A stretch of DNA of 39,294 nucleotides from an uncultured Solobacterium sp. (GTDB lineage: Bacteria > Bacillota_I > Bacilli_A > Erysipelotrichales > Erysipelotrichaceae), in contig URCJ01000012.1 of assembly GCA_900546285.1 (NCBI GenBank), positions 1 to 39,294 on the forward strand. Reading direction: 5' to 3'. Of this stretch, positions 1 to 7,439 are shown piece after piece. The translations under genes and the position numbers were made by a program. Numbering within the stretch: the stretch's first letter is position 1; the number at the start of each line of letters is the position of its first letter. The notes beneath the pieces are model-generated. The model made no database searches, was not told the origin of the DNA, and saw nothing but the letters and a program-made list of their open reading frames with translations.

Positions 1-40
1 TTTGGTTGCGTATTTGTGAAGGCGACAGAAAGGCGCCTTA

Positions 41-760
41 ATGGTAAAAATTATGCAAAATAAGGTGGATTTACATACACATAGTCTATTTTCTAGACAT
101 GCATATAGTTCACTGACAGAGAATATTGAAAAGGCCTACGATGTAGGCCTTGAATATTATGGTTTTAGTGATCACCAACATGATCGTTTTAATTTTGGAG
201 CTGATCGTCATAATTTTATTAACTTAGGTGTTATTCCTAAAAGTTATAAGGGTATGAAGATAATTAAGGGAGTAGAACTTAATGTGGGTGAATATCTAAA
301 GGATTATATTGATTTCTATACCAAGAATTGTGACTATGGTATCGGTTCTATTCATGCCTATGACCATGGTTATGATCATACAGCCAAAGAGAATACTAAG
401 TTCTATTTAGAGGCAATCAATTATCCTTTAATTAAGATTTTAGGTCATATTGATGATGGCCATCATCCTTGTGACTATTATGAGGTAATTAAGGCTTGTA
501 AAGAAAATAAAGTTTTGGTTGAACTTAATAATGCAAGCTTTAAAAATGATTTCAGATTAAATGGTCCTGAGAATCAAAAGAAGATGATTGAAATCTGTAA
601 GGAACTCAATTGTCCTGTTGTCATCGACAGCGATTCTCATATCAAATATGATATTGGAAATATCACTTTGGCTTATGAACATGCTAAGGATTGTGGTTTG
701 AGTGATGATTTAATTGCGAATATAAATACATCAATAATTGATGATTATTTTAATTTTTGA
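41..760 (+). CDS. PHP-domain phosphatase (YcdX/histidinol-phosphatase-like)
   Basis: Metal-dependent phosphoesterase of the PHP superfamily. Visible PHP metal-ligand motifs are DLHTHS near the N-terminus, GFSDHQH, KGVELNV, GSIHAYDH, LGHIDD and SDSHI near the C-terminus. At 239 aa it is the size of stand-alone PHP phosphatases. The HAYSSLTENIEKA stretch after the HTH motif resembles YcdX-type proteins more than dedicated histidinol phosphatases, and no his genes are nearby, so the substrate is unknown. The start may be ATG at 41 or ATG at 53 (MQNKVDLHTH); neither has a clear ribosome-binding site, which suggests coupling to a gene whose end lies at the window edge. First complete gene of a same-strand run reaching 5485. 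Confidence 0.8.
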   Translation: MVKIMQNKVDLHTHSLFSRHAYSSLTENIEKAYDVGLEYYGFSDHQHDRFNFGADRHNFINLGVIPKSYKGMKIIKGVELNVGEYLKDYIDFYTKNCDYGIGSIHAYDHGYDHTAKENTKFYLEAINYPLIKILGHIDDGHHPCDYYEVIKACKENKVLVELNNASFKNDFRLNGPENQKKMIEICKELNCPVVIDSDSHIKYDIGNITLAYEHAKDCGLSDDLIANINTSIIDDYFNF

Positions 761-799
761 TAATATATTTATTGATTTATAAAGAGGGAGAGTAAAAAA

Positions 800-847
800 T
801 TGGAAGTTCCTTTATCCACTAACGCTCTTAATGGGCACTATGAATAA
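800..847 (+). CDS. Possible 15-codon leader ORF ahead of the CNNM gene
   Basis: A good ribosome-binding site (GAGGGAG, about 784-790) sits the right distance before TTG 800, opening a 15-codon frame (MEVPLSTNALNGHYE) that stops at 845-847. It overlaps ATG 840 of the next gene in another frame. It could drive translation of the CNNM gene by coupling. Alternatively, its frame could be the true N-terminus of that gene separated by a one-base indel, since the sequence resembles the short polar start of such transporters. The sequence alone cannot separate the two. Confidence 0.3.
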   Translation: MEVPLSTNALNGHYE

Positions 848-2102
848 CAATAATACTATAATTGTTTTAATTATCTTGATTTTCTTAAGTTCTTGTTTTA
901 GTGCGACAGAAACAGCTTTTTCATGTCTAAATAAGATAAGACTTAAAAACATGGCTGGTAATGGTGATAAGAAGGCCGAGAAGACTTTAAGTTTAGCTGA
1001 AGATTATAATTCTTTACTAAGCACTGTTTTGGTTGGTAATAATATCGTTAATATCGTGTCATCTTCTTTGGCTACTTTATTATTTGTAAGTTTGCTTAAA
1101 CATAATGGAGCACTGGTATCTTCGGTTGTGATGACGATTACTATTTTGATTTTTGGTGAGATTACACCTAAGTCTTTGGCAAAGGCTCATCCAGAGCAGG
1201 TGGCAATGTTCTTTACACCTTTTATTTCTATTTTGGTAGTTATCTTTAAGCCTTTAACTTTTATCTTGAATGCTTTGGCTAATTTGATTACTTCTTTATT
1301 TAAGGGTGAAGAGAGTGATGAATTTAGAAGTGAAGAATTCATTACTATGGTCGAAGAAGCTCAAGAAGGCGGTAATATGGATGAGGATGAGGCTGATTTG
1401 ATTACTAATGCGATTGAATTTAATGACCAAGAAGTAGGTAAGGTTTTTACTCCTAGGGTTGATGTGGTTGCCAATGATATAAATGATTCTTTAGATCAAA
1501 TTGATCAAAATTTTAGAGAGTCTGGTTTCTCTAGAATCCCTATTTATGATGGTAGTGTTGATAATATTATTGGTGTTTTACATGAGAAGGATTTCTATTA
1601 TCACTACTATAAGGATTCTAAGACTTCAATAAAACAAATTATCACAAAGCCAGTATTTACAACCGAACATTTAAAGATAAGTGCTCTTTTGAAGCAACTT
1701 CAAACATCTAAGTCACATATGGCTGTGGTTATTGATGAATATGGAGGTACTGCTGGTATTATCACAATGGAAGATGTTCTTGAGGAGATTGTTGGTGAAA
1801 TCTATGATGAACACGATGAGGTTATTGAATACTTTAAAAAGATTAATGATAATACTTATTTAGTTAATTGTGATGCGGATGTCGAGGATATGTTTGAATA
1901 TTTCGATATTACTTTCGATGAAGAATATGAATTTAATACTGTAGGTGGTTGGGTCATCTATAGTTTGGATAGAATTCCACTAGTTAATGATACTTTCTCA
2001 TATAAAAATCTTGATGTTACAGTGACTGATGCGGATGAAAAGTCAGTTAATGAGATTAGGGTTGTCGTTAATGAGATTGTTGATGATGAAAAGGACGACT
2101 AA
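831..2102 (+). CDS. CNNM/CorC (HlyC-type) membrane transporter with CBS domains
   Basis: Integral membrane protein of the CNNM/CorC family, whose members export or maintain magnesium and related cations. The N-terminal DUF21 membrane domain (about residues 1-170) has the family signature FSATETAFSCLNKIRLK and the GEITPKSLAK motif. A CBS pair follows (about 195-325, with IPIYDGSVDNIIGVLHEKDF and VVIDEYGGTAGIITMEDVLEEIVGEI), then a C-terminal CorC_HlyC domain (about 335-415, NTVGGWVIYSLDRIP). Length (423 aa) is normal. No ribosome-binding site lies close to ATG 831 or ATG 840; the nearest one serves the overlapping leader frame at 800. Its stop codon overlaps the rsmE start (TAATG). Confidence 0.9.
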   Translation: MGTMNNNNTIIVLIILIFLSSCFSATETAFSCLNKIRLKNMAGNGDKKAEKTLSLAEDYNSLLSTVLVGNNIVNIVSSSLATLLFVSLLKHNGALVSSVVMTITILIFGEITPKSLAKAHPEQVAMFFTPFISILVVIFKPLTFILNALANLITSLFKGEESDEFRSEEFITMVEEAQEGGNMDEDEADLITNAIEFNDQEVGKVFTPRVDVVANDINDSLDQIDQNFRESGFSRIPIYDGSVDNIIGVLHEKDFYYHYYKDSKTSIKQIITKPVFTTEHLKISALLKQLQTSKSHMAVVIDEYGGTAGIITMEDVLEEIVGEIYDEHDEVIEYFKKINDNTYLVNCDADVEDMFEYFDITFDEEYEFNTVGGWVIYSLDRIPLVNDTFSYKNLDVTVTDADEKSVNEIRVVVNEIVDDEKDD

Positions 2103-2788
2103 TGCAACAATTTTTCTGTGAGGATATTTTAAATATTGGTGATCAATATAAACTTAACAAGGAAATTGATTTCCAACTAAGAAAGGTCTTAAGAGTTAAT
2201 AATGGCTATACTTTTAGAATGGTTGATAAGAACCATTCTATCTTTTTATGTGAATATAGTGATGGTTTGGCCTTAATTAATTCTAAGTTAGATGAAGATA
2301 ATGAATTAGATATTGATATTACGGTTATTTTGGCTTTGATAAAAAATGATAAGTTTGATTTTGCGGTTCAAAAGTTAACTGAATTGGGCGTTAAAAGAAT
2401 TGTTCCTTATTTAGCTAAAAGATCAGTTGTAAAGCCTGGTAAGGGTAATAATAAACAAGAAAGACTCACTAAAATTGCTAGGGAAGCAAGTGAACAGAGT
2501 CATCGTAACTGTATTCCAGAGATTTGTGATTATTGTACTCTAAAGGATTTGAGTAAGTATAAGAGTGATATTAATATCATTGCCTATGAGAAGGATGATA
2601 AGTTAATAAGCGATCTTAAGGGCAAATCTTTTACGATTGTGATAGGTCCTGAGGGTGGCTTCGCGCCCGAAGAATATGAACAAATTGTTTCTTTAGGTTT
2701 TGAGTCAGTAAGTCTAGGCAAGCGTATTTTAAGGGCAGAAACTGCAGCTATTTACTTATCTAGTGTTATTATAGGAAATAATATATGA
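2102..2788 (+). CDS. rsmE: 16S rRNA (uracil-1498-N3)-methyltransferase RsmE
   Basis: SPOUT-class SAM methyltransferase that methylates N3 of U1498 in 16S rRNA. The C-terminal knot signature is clear: IGPEGGF at about residues 181-187, then LGKRILRAETAAIYLSS, the expected SAM-binding trefoil. The upstream half has the family pattern KNDKFDFAVQKLTELGVKRIVPY. Length of 228 aa is slightly short (usual about 240-250) but intact. It overlaps the CNNM gene by one base and mtaB by four (ATGA). rsmE-mtaB adjacency is a well-known Firmicute arrangement, which supports both calls. Confidence 0.95.
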   Translation: MQQFFCEDILNIGDQYKLNKEIDFQLRKVLRVNNGYTFRMVDKNHSIFLCEYSDGLALINSKLDEDNELDIDITVILALIKNDKFDFAVQKLTELGVKRIVPYLAKRSVVKPGKGNNKQERLTKIAREASEQSHRNCIPEICDYCTLKDLSKYKSDINIIAYEKDDKLISDLKGKSFTIVIGPEGGFAPEEYEQIVSLGFESVSLGKRILRAETAAIYLSSVIIGNNI

Positions 2789-4044
2789 GAACTTTTGCGA
2801 TGATGATATTGGGCTGTAAGGTCAATGATTATGAGGCTACAGTCTTAAAGAATAGGTTACTTGAACATGGATATAAAGAAGTTTCTTTTAAAGAAAAGGC
2901 TGATATCTATGTTATTTTCACATGTTGTGTAACAAATACTGCTGAGTCAAAGACAAGGAAGACGGTTCATAGAGCTCGAAATACTAATCCTGATGCTTAT
3001 GTTATTGCGGTTGGTTGTTTAGTACAGATTAAGGGTGATTCATATGACTTTGATTGTGCTGATTTAATTGTTGGTTCTAAGGATAAGGATAAGCTTTTTG
3101 ATTTAATTGATAATAATGTTAAGTCTAAGGTTGTTTCTCCTTTAACTAATGAGTTTAAACAAATGGAATTAGAGACTTATCCTGGTAAGTCTAGGGCTTT
3201 CTTGAAGGTTCAGGATGGTTGTAACCAATTTTGTGCTTATTGTATTATTCCTTATGCTAGAGGTAGAGAGACTAGTGGTAATCATGAAAAGATTGTTGAG
3301 CAGGCAATCAAATTATCTAAGACTTCTAAGGAATTAGTTTTAGTGGGCATTCATACTGGTAGGTATTTTGATGGTGAGTATCATTTATATGATTTATTAA
3401 AGGATTTAATTAAGATTGATACTTTAGAGACTATTCGTTTATCTTCTATTGAAGTAACAGAGATTACTGATGAGATTATTGATTTGATGGCAAATAGCGA
3501 TAAGTTAGCTCATCATTTACATATTCCTTTACAATCTGGTAGTGATGAGATTTTAAAGTTGATGCATAGACCTTATACCATGAAGGAATATAAGGATAGA
3601 ATTGCTTATATTCGTAAGAGAATTCCTGATGTTTCTATTTCTTGTGATTTGATTGTGGGTTTTCCTAATGAATCCGATGAATTGTTTAAGGAGACAATTA
3701 ATAATATCAAGGAAATAGGTTTCTCTTTTATTCATGTTTTCCCATATGCTAGAAAGACAGGTACTGTGGCTGATAAGATGGACGGTCATGTTCCTGAGAT
3801 TGTTAAGAAGGAAAGATTATATAAGGTTGAAGAGGTTCAAAAAGAATATACAAGAAGATTTAATTCTTCTTTTGTGGGTAAACGATTAAAGATGTTGGTA
3901 GAGAAATGTGAAGATGGTTATGTTTATGGCTATACTAAACAATATTTCTATGTAAAGGCCAAGGGTAATGCTTCTATAGGTGAAGTAATAGATGCGATTA
4001 TTGATAGTGTTAATGATGATGAGGTAGTGGGTCATGTTTCTTGA
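2785..4044 (+). CDS. mtaB: tRNA t6A37 methylthiotransferase MtaB
   Basis: Radical-SAM methylthiotransferase converting t6A37 to ms2t6A37 in ANN-decoding tRNAs. Residues 1-130 form the UPF0004 domain, with the cluster cysteines in GCKVNDYE, FTCCVTNTAE and GCLVQ. The radical-SAM motif CNQFCAYC lies at C146, C150 and C153. A TRAM domain follows at the end (about 355-419, VGKRLKMLVEKCEDGYVYGYTKQYFYVKA). The CVTN and short GCLVQ motifs favour MtaB over MiaB or RimO. Overlaps rsmE by four bases and the next gene by eleven. Confidence 0.93.
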   Translation: MRTFAMMILGCKVNDYEATVLKNRLLEHGYKEVSFKEKADIYVIFTCCVTNTAESKTRKTVHRARNTNPDAYVIAVGCLVQIKGDSYDFDCADLIVGSKDKDKLFDLIDNNVKSKVVSPLTNEFKQMELETYPGKSRAFLKVQDGCNQFCAYCIIPYARGRETSGNHEKIVEQAIKLSKTSKELVLVGIHTGRYFDGEYHLYDLLKDLIKIDTLETIRLSSIEVTEITDEIIDLMANSDKLAHHLHIPLQSGSDEILKLMHRPYTMKEYKDRIAYIRKRIPDVSISCDLIVGFPNESDELFKETINNIKEIGFSFIHVFPYARKTGTVADKMDGHVPEIVKKERLYKVEEVQKEYTRRFNSSFVGKRLKMLVEKCEDGYVYGYTKQYFYVKAKGNASIGEVIDAIIDSVNDDEVVGHVS

Positions 4045-5485
4045 TGAGCTTTTTGATGGTGTTCCTCATGTTGAAATAAACCAATTGTCTATTGACTCTC
4101 GTGTTCCAATGAAGGATTGTATTTTCTTTTGTGTGGCTGGAATTAAGGATGATGGACATGATTATGTGGATGAGGCTATCAAGAATGGTGCTTCGGTTAT
4201 TGTTTATCAAAATGAGATTGATACATCAAGGGATGCGATTTATATCAAGGTTAATGATACTATCGATTGTTTAAATTCGATTGTAGCTAAGTTCTATGGT
4301 TATCCAAGTGATCGTTTGGAGATTTTCTTGTGCACTGGTTGTGAGGGGGTTAGCGAGACTACTTATTTGTTGAATAAGTTGATTTCTAATTTCAAGGAAT
4401 GTGCTTCAATTGGTGTCAATGGCATTTTCTATGGTGATAATCATTTGATGAGTAATAATCGTACTTTGAATATTTTGGATAATCAAAGACTTTTGAGTGA
4501 TTTTGTGCATAATGGCATTAAGGCTTGTACACTCGAGGCTGATTGTTTGGCTTTTGCATATAAGAAGCTAGATGCGGTTAAGCCTAATGTCTTTATTTAT
4601 ACACGTACTAATGAATATTCTAATTACTATACCGAGATGGATGTCAATTATTATGATTTCTTGTGTAGTTATTTATATACGCTTGATGATACAACGACTA
4701 TTCTTCTTAATAGGGATGATGAATCTTATGAGGAGTTGTTGAAGGCAAGTGGCGATAATGTTCATTCTTATGGTTTTAATGTTGATGCTGATTTTGTGAT
4801 TTCTAATTTAGTTTTGGAAGCTAAGGAAAGTAAGTTTACTTTAAGTGTCAATAATGAATCTATGGACTTTACTACTAAGATTTTAAGCAAACAAGGTATT
4901 TATGATGCTGTAGCAGCTATTTCAGCATTATACTTAACTGCATACGATTTACATGAAATCTCTCTTGTGCTTCCTTTTATTAAGCCATTAAAGGGTGAGA
5001 TGCAGGTTTTAGAAGACTGTTATGATTTTAATATTTATGTAGATTCTGCAAATAATATTCAAAGTATTCGAGAAACAGTAGAATTTGCCAGAAAAATAAA
5101 GAAATTGAATAAGAGGATTATTGTCTTACTTGGTATTAAATCTTCTTTTGATAAACAGATTGCTAAGGAACTTGGTGAGTATCTTTCTAAGGCTGTTGAT
5201 AAGGTGGTATTAACTGAGGTTTCTACTTATAGTGGTAATATCAATTTGTTGTTAGAAGAGGGTGCTAAGTACTTCGATGAGTATAAGACCTTAGCTATAG
5301 AGGATAGACAGATTGCGATAGAGAGTGCGATTGATTTACTTAATAAAGATGATATCTTGTTGATTCTTGGTAAGGGCAAGGATAATTATATTTATCGTAA
5401 CTTGGGTAAGGAATATTATCCTGGTGACTATAGTGTTGCGATGAATCACTATAAGAAGTTGTTGAAGCAGATGCAAGATAATTAA
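4034..5485 (+). CDS. MurE-like Mur ligase fold protein with degenerate catalytic motifs
   Basis: The whole three-domain Mur ligase layout can be aligned to MurE. The N-terminal domain contains LSIDSRVPMKDCIFFCVAGIKDDGHDYVDEAIKNGA (split: IDSRVPMKDCIFF, GIKDDGHDYVDEA), the central domain starts at about 98, and the C-terminal domain at about 330. The active-site motifs are not kept. The P-loop, normally TGTNGKTT, reads TGCEGVSETT (101-110), with the Walker A lysine replaced by valine. The DHLD region reads NYYTEMD (about 198-203), the DYAHTPD motif reads DSANNIQ, and the GCGGDRD motif reads GIKSSFDK. GKGKDNY replaces GKGHE. It overlaps mtaB and is co-directional. No frameshift is present, so it looks like a retained, non-ligase paralog. 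Function unknown. Confidence 0.75.
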   Translation: MFLDELFDGVPHVEINQLSIDSRVPMKDCIFFCVAGIKDDGHDYVDEAIKNGASVIVYQNEIDTSRDAIYIKVNDTIDCLNSIVAKFYGYPSDRLEIFLCTGCEGVSETTYLLNKLISNFKECASIGVNGIFYGDNHLMSNNRTLNILDNQRLLSDFVHNGIKACTLEADCLAFAYKKLDAVKPNVFIYTRTNEYSNYYTEMDVNYYDFLCSYLYTLDDTTTILLNRDDESYEELLKASGDNVHSYGFNVDADFVISNLVLEAKESKFTLSVNNESMDFTTKILSKQGIYDAVAAISALYLTAYDLHEISLVLPFIKPLKGEMQVLEDCYDFNIYVDSANNIQSIRETVEFARKIKKLNKRIIVLLGIKSSFDKQIAKELGEYLSKAVDKVVLTEVSTYSGNINLLLEEGAKYFDEYKTLAIEDRQIAIESAIDLLNKDDILLILGKGKDNYIYRNLGKEYYPGDYSVAMNHYKKLLKQMQDN

Positions 5486-5492
5486 TTCTTTC

Positions 5493-5521
5493 TTGTCAAG
5501 ATTTCCGTTTATATGTATAAT
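5493..5521 (+). promoter_or_regulatory. Sigma-70-type promoter of rpsU
   Basis: TTGTCA (5493-5498), a 17-base spacer and a perfect TATAAT (5516-5521). The predicted start is near 5528, giving a short leader with a strong GGAAGGGGG ribosome-binding site before ATG 5551. It separates rpsU from the preceding operon. Confidence 0.8.
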
Positions 5522-5550
5522 ATTCTAGTACTTGGAAGGGGGTGTGATGG

Positions 5551-5730
5551 ATGTCAAAGGTAGTAGTAAAAGAGAATGAACAATTAGATGATGCTTTACG
5601 TAGATTCAAGAGACAAGTTTCTCGTAATGGAACCCTTCTAGAAGTTAGAAAACGTGAGTATTATATTAAGCCAGGTCTTAAGAGAAAGCTTAAGTCTGAA
5701 GCAGCTAGAAAAGCAAGAAGAGGAAAATAG
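5551..5730 (+). CDS. rpsU: 30S ribosomal protein bS21
   Basis: A 59-aa basic protein that reads MSKVVVKENEQLDDALRRFK from ATG 5551 and continues with the family patterns RQVSRNGTLLEVRKREYYIKP and KRKLKSEAARKARR. This is the standard bS21 sequence pattern and length; bS21 sits on the 30S platform near the anti-Shine-Dalgarno. ATG 5551 is chosen because the GGAAGGGGG ribosome-binding site lies 10-15 bases upstream. It has its own promoter and a terminator whose stem includes the stop codon, so it is probably a single-gene transcript. Confidence 0.97.
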   Translation: MSKVVVKENEQLDDALRRFKRQVSRNGTLLEVRKREYYIKPGLKRKLKSEAARKARRGK

Positions 5731-5752
5731 TGTTAACGCACTATTTTTTTTT
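5724..5752 (+). terminator. Rho-independent terminator of rpsU
   Basis: Perfect 9-bp stem AAAATAGTG (5724-5732) / CACTATTTT (5739-5747) with a 6-base loop and a run of nine Ts from 5744. The rpsU stop codon lies inside the left arm. Confidence 0.9.
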
Positions 5753-5760
5753 ATACCCTA

Positions 5761-5798
5761 TTATGACCAAATATAAGATGTACAAGCAATCTTATATT
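5761..5798 (+). promoter_or_regulatory. Candidate operator: TTATGACCAAAT element plus 10-bp inverted repeat over a -10
   Basis: TTATGACCAAAT (5761-5772) runs into a perfect 10-bp inverted repeat, AATATAAGAT (5770-5779) / ATCTTATATT (5789-5798), spacer 9. The -10-like TATATT (5793-5798) lies in the right arm. The same element recurs at 7275 (again followed by an inverted repeat with TATATT in the right arm) and, as TTGTGACCTAAT, at 10359. It precedes the 65-aa peptide and regulator genes. Binding by the adjacent HTH regulator is inference. Confidence 0.5.
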
Positions 5799-5831
5799 AT
5801 ATAAAATATAAACATAAAGGCGGTATTTTCT

Positions 5832-6029
5832 ATGAAAAAGATTTTAGGGATTTTAATTTTATGTTTAGTATGTTGTGGCTTTACTGTTAATTCGGATGAA
5901 GACAAAAAGAATGCATGTGAATTCAAGTCTAATGCATACCAATCATGTTCTTTAAATGAAGATGATGAATGTGTGTGTTTCAAAATAACAAAAAGTTGCG
6001 TTAAAGATGGTCAAAACAAAAGAGGCTAA
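5832..6029 (+). CDS. Small secreted cysteine-rich peptide, candidate signal for the adjacent regulator
   Basis: 65 aa with a typical signal sequence (MKKILGILILCLVCCGF, residues 1-16). The polar mature part carries five cysteines (positions 29, 39, 47, 49, 56) and a basic tail (KDGQNKRG). An AAAGGCGG ribosome-binding site lies about 10 bases before the ATG. The next gene, a TPR-like HTH regulator, starts seven bases after its stop, so the two are almost certainly cotranscribed. Small exported peptides encoded beside such regulators are the hallmark of RRNPP quorum-sensing pairs. However, known RRNPP signals are short linear hydrophobic C-termini, while this one is Cys-rich and basic, so it could instead be an antimicrobial peptide or an envelope protein. 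No family recognised. Confidence 0.6.
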   Translation: MKKILGILILCLVCCGFTVNSDEDKKNACEFKSNAYQSCSLNEDDECVCFKITKSCVKDGQNKRG

Positions 6030-6035
6030 TATAAA

Positions 6036-7259
6036 GTGATTACTGATTTAGAACTTTTATATATAAAGAATTTACATAAGAATAGAGATGATACCAAAAC
6101 ATTAGCATCCAAGATTGGTGTTAATCAATCAATGTTATATGACATAGAAGCTGGTAGAAGGAATCTAACTAAAGACATCTTTAATAAGATTGCTAGTTAT
6201 TACAATGTTATTTACGATAACAAACGCTCTATCTATGATGAAGCTTATAATCTTACTTTAGAATTGTTTTCTTATATCATCACTTATGAAGATGATAAAT
6301 TAAATGATTTGTATGAAAGATACAAATCTCGGATTGAAAGTTATCATAATACTAAAGCTTTTGTTCTTTGTGATTTAATTGAAGCAATTCGTAATAAATA
6401 CGATAATGACGATATTGTTGAACAACAATTATTAAATTGCCGTGATTTTTTAGAAGTTTATGATAATAATTTGATTTTTATTTATTGTATATTATGGTGT
6501 TTTACTAAAGATGTTTATAAAGAAACTAAAATGTTAGAAAATATTGTTTTAGATTCTTATAAGAGATATTCACTTGTCGGTGTTAATGAAGATATAGTTG
6601 CAATGTTATATTATCAAATTGGACGTATATATGAGGCTAAACGTGATAATTTTGAAGCATTAAACTATTTTGATAAATCAATTACAGTATTTCAAAATAT
6701 TCATAATCTTCAAAGAACAATCCAAGTCAAAATTCAAAAAGCTAATTGTTACTTTGATTTGAAAGATTATGATAAGGCTGAATGTGAATATTTAAGAATG
6801 TTTGAAGAATCTTCTAAATATGGTTTTAAAAGAAGAATGAGTGCTTGTGCTAATAATCTTGCTTTCTTATATTTTTTAAAACATGATTTTGATAATTCTT
6901 TAAAGTTTATTGAACAAGCCAGATTAAATGGAACCATTGTTCCTAATATAAATTATTATCAAGCTTATATACACTTTAAAATCAATAATTTATGTACTAC
7001 AAGAAAAGAATTGAAAAATTTTATTGATAATGAAGACGATATTTCAACACTGCACTCGTTGAAACTAATCCAATCATTTATTAATAAAAACGATAATAAT
7101 GTTGAACATTATATGGAATTAGCTATTAAAGATTTCAAAAAATTAAATTCTAATTTAGATATTCAATTAATTTATGAAATGGTATTAGATTACTATAAGG
7201 ATAGTAACCCTCAAAGAGTTAAAGAATTATTACCTGAATATATTAAATTGATAAGATGA
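6036..7259 (+). CDS. HTH regulator with TPR-like helical repeats (RRNPP-like)
   Basis: Residues about 1-60 form a Cro/C1-type HTH: TLASKIGVNQSMLYDIEAGRRNLTKDIFNKIASYYNV has the recognition-helix and GRR pattern (key residues S30-R41). The rest, to residue 407, is all-helical with TPR-like stretches such as YYQIGRIYEAKRDNFEALNY, KANCYFDLKDYDKAECEY and NLAFLYFLKHDFDNSLKF. Domain order and length match peptide-binding regulators of the RRNPP group (NprR, Rgg, PlcR, AimR). Starts at GTG with GAGG nine bases upstream. It lies between the 65-aa secreted peptide and a cluster of secreted and ABC-exporter genes and is the only regulator in the island, so it probably controls it. The ligand is unknown. 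Confidence 0.75.
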   Translation: MITDLELLYIKNLHKNRDDTKTLASKIGVNQSMLYDIEAGRRNLTKDIFNKIASYYNVIYDNKRSIYDEAYNLTLELFSYIITYEDDKLNDLYERYKSRIESYHNTKAFVLCDLIEAIRNKYDNDDIVEQQLLNCRDFLEVYDNNLIFIYCILWCFTKDVYKETKMLENIVLDSYKRYSLVGVNEDIVAMLYYQIGRIYEAKRDNFEALNYFDKSITVFQNIHNLQRTIQVKIQKANCYFDLKDYDKAECEYLRMFEESSKYGFKRRMSACANNLAFLYFLKHDFDNSLKFIEQARLNGTIVPNINYYQAYIHFKINNLCTTRKELKNFIDNEDDISTLHSLKLIQSFINKNDNNVEHYMELAIKDFKKLNSNLDIQLIYEMVLDYYKDSNPQRVKELLPEYIKLIR

Positions 7260-7261
7260 TA

Positions 7262-7343
7262 AAAAACCTTTCTGTTATGACCAAATCTGATATAGAACTA
7301 TTAAGTTGTTTTCTATATTATTAGCTTAACAAGAAAGGTTTTT
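7262..7343 (+). promoter_or_regulatory. Long imperfect hairpin holding the second TTATGACCAAAT element and a promoter
   Basis: Outer arms AAAAACCTTTCT (7262-7273) and AGAAAGGTTTTT (7332-7343) are perfectly complementary; the pairing continues with GTTA/TAAC after a one-base bulge. The loop contains TTATGACCAAAT (7275-7286) and an inner inverted repeat ATATAGAA (7290-7297) / TTCTATAT (7311-7318). TATATT (7314-7319) can act as -10 for the mini-ORF and secreted-protein transcript. The outer stem with its T run can terminate the regulator transcript, and its right arm supplies the AAGAAAGG ribosome-binding site of the mini-ORF at 7349. Terminator, operator and promoter therefore overlap. Confidence 0.55.
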
Positions 7344-7348
7344 ACTTT

Positions 7349-7405
7349 ATGATTAGATTTAATTTAGCTAGGTACAAAAACGGCGATACTTTAATTTTCA
7401 TTTAA
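7349..7405 (+). CDS. Mini-ORF 1 (18 aa, ARYKNGD core)
   Basis: ATG 7349 with AAGAAAGG about 10 bases upstream encodes MIRFNLARYKNGDTLIFI. A second mini-ORF at 8710 encodes MVNNIARYKNGDLCI behind a similar ribosome-binding site. Between the two, the shared N-[LI]-ARYKNGD stretch differs at third codon positions for Ala, Gly and Asp (GCT/GCA, GGC/GGT, GAT/GAC). These synonymous changes argue for selection on the peptide. It is the first ORF of the transcript leading into the secreted protein at 7440. It could be an intercellular or intracellular signal peptide, a leader peptide, or the relic of a longer gene. No known family. Confidence 0.5.
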   Translation: MIRFNLARYKNGDTLIFI

Positions 7406-7439
7406 ACGAAACTTAGAATTTATGAAAAGGAGAATGAAA

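Noticed and set aside
1..63. Tail of an upstream gene at the window edge
   Set aside because: Two frames are open to the edge: one ends at 39-41 in a TAATG overlap with ATG 41, the other at 61-63 overlapping ATG 53. Either could be real, but 13-20 residues do not identify a product or decide between them.
5780..5983. Minus-strand reading frame opposite the 65-aa peptide gene
   Set aside because: No ribosome-binding site or family; the plus frame has a signal sequence, ribosome-binding site and coupling to the regulator.
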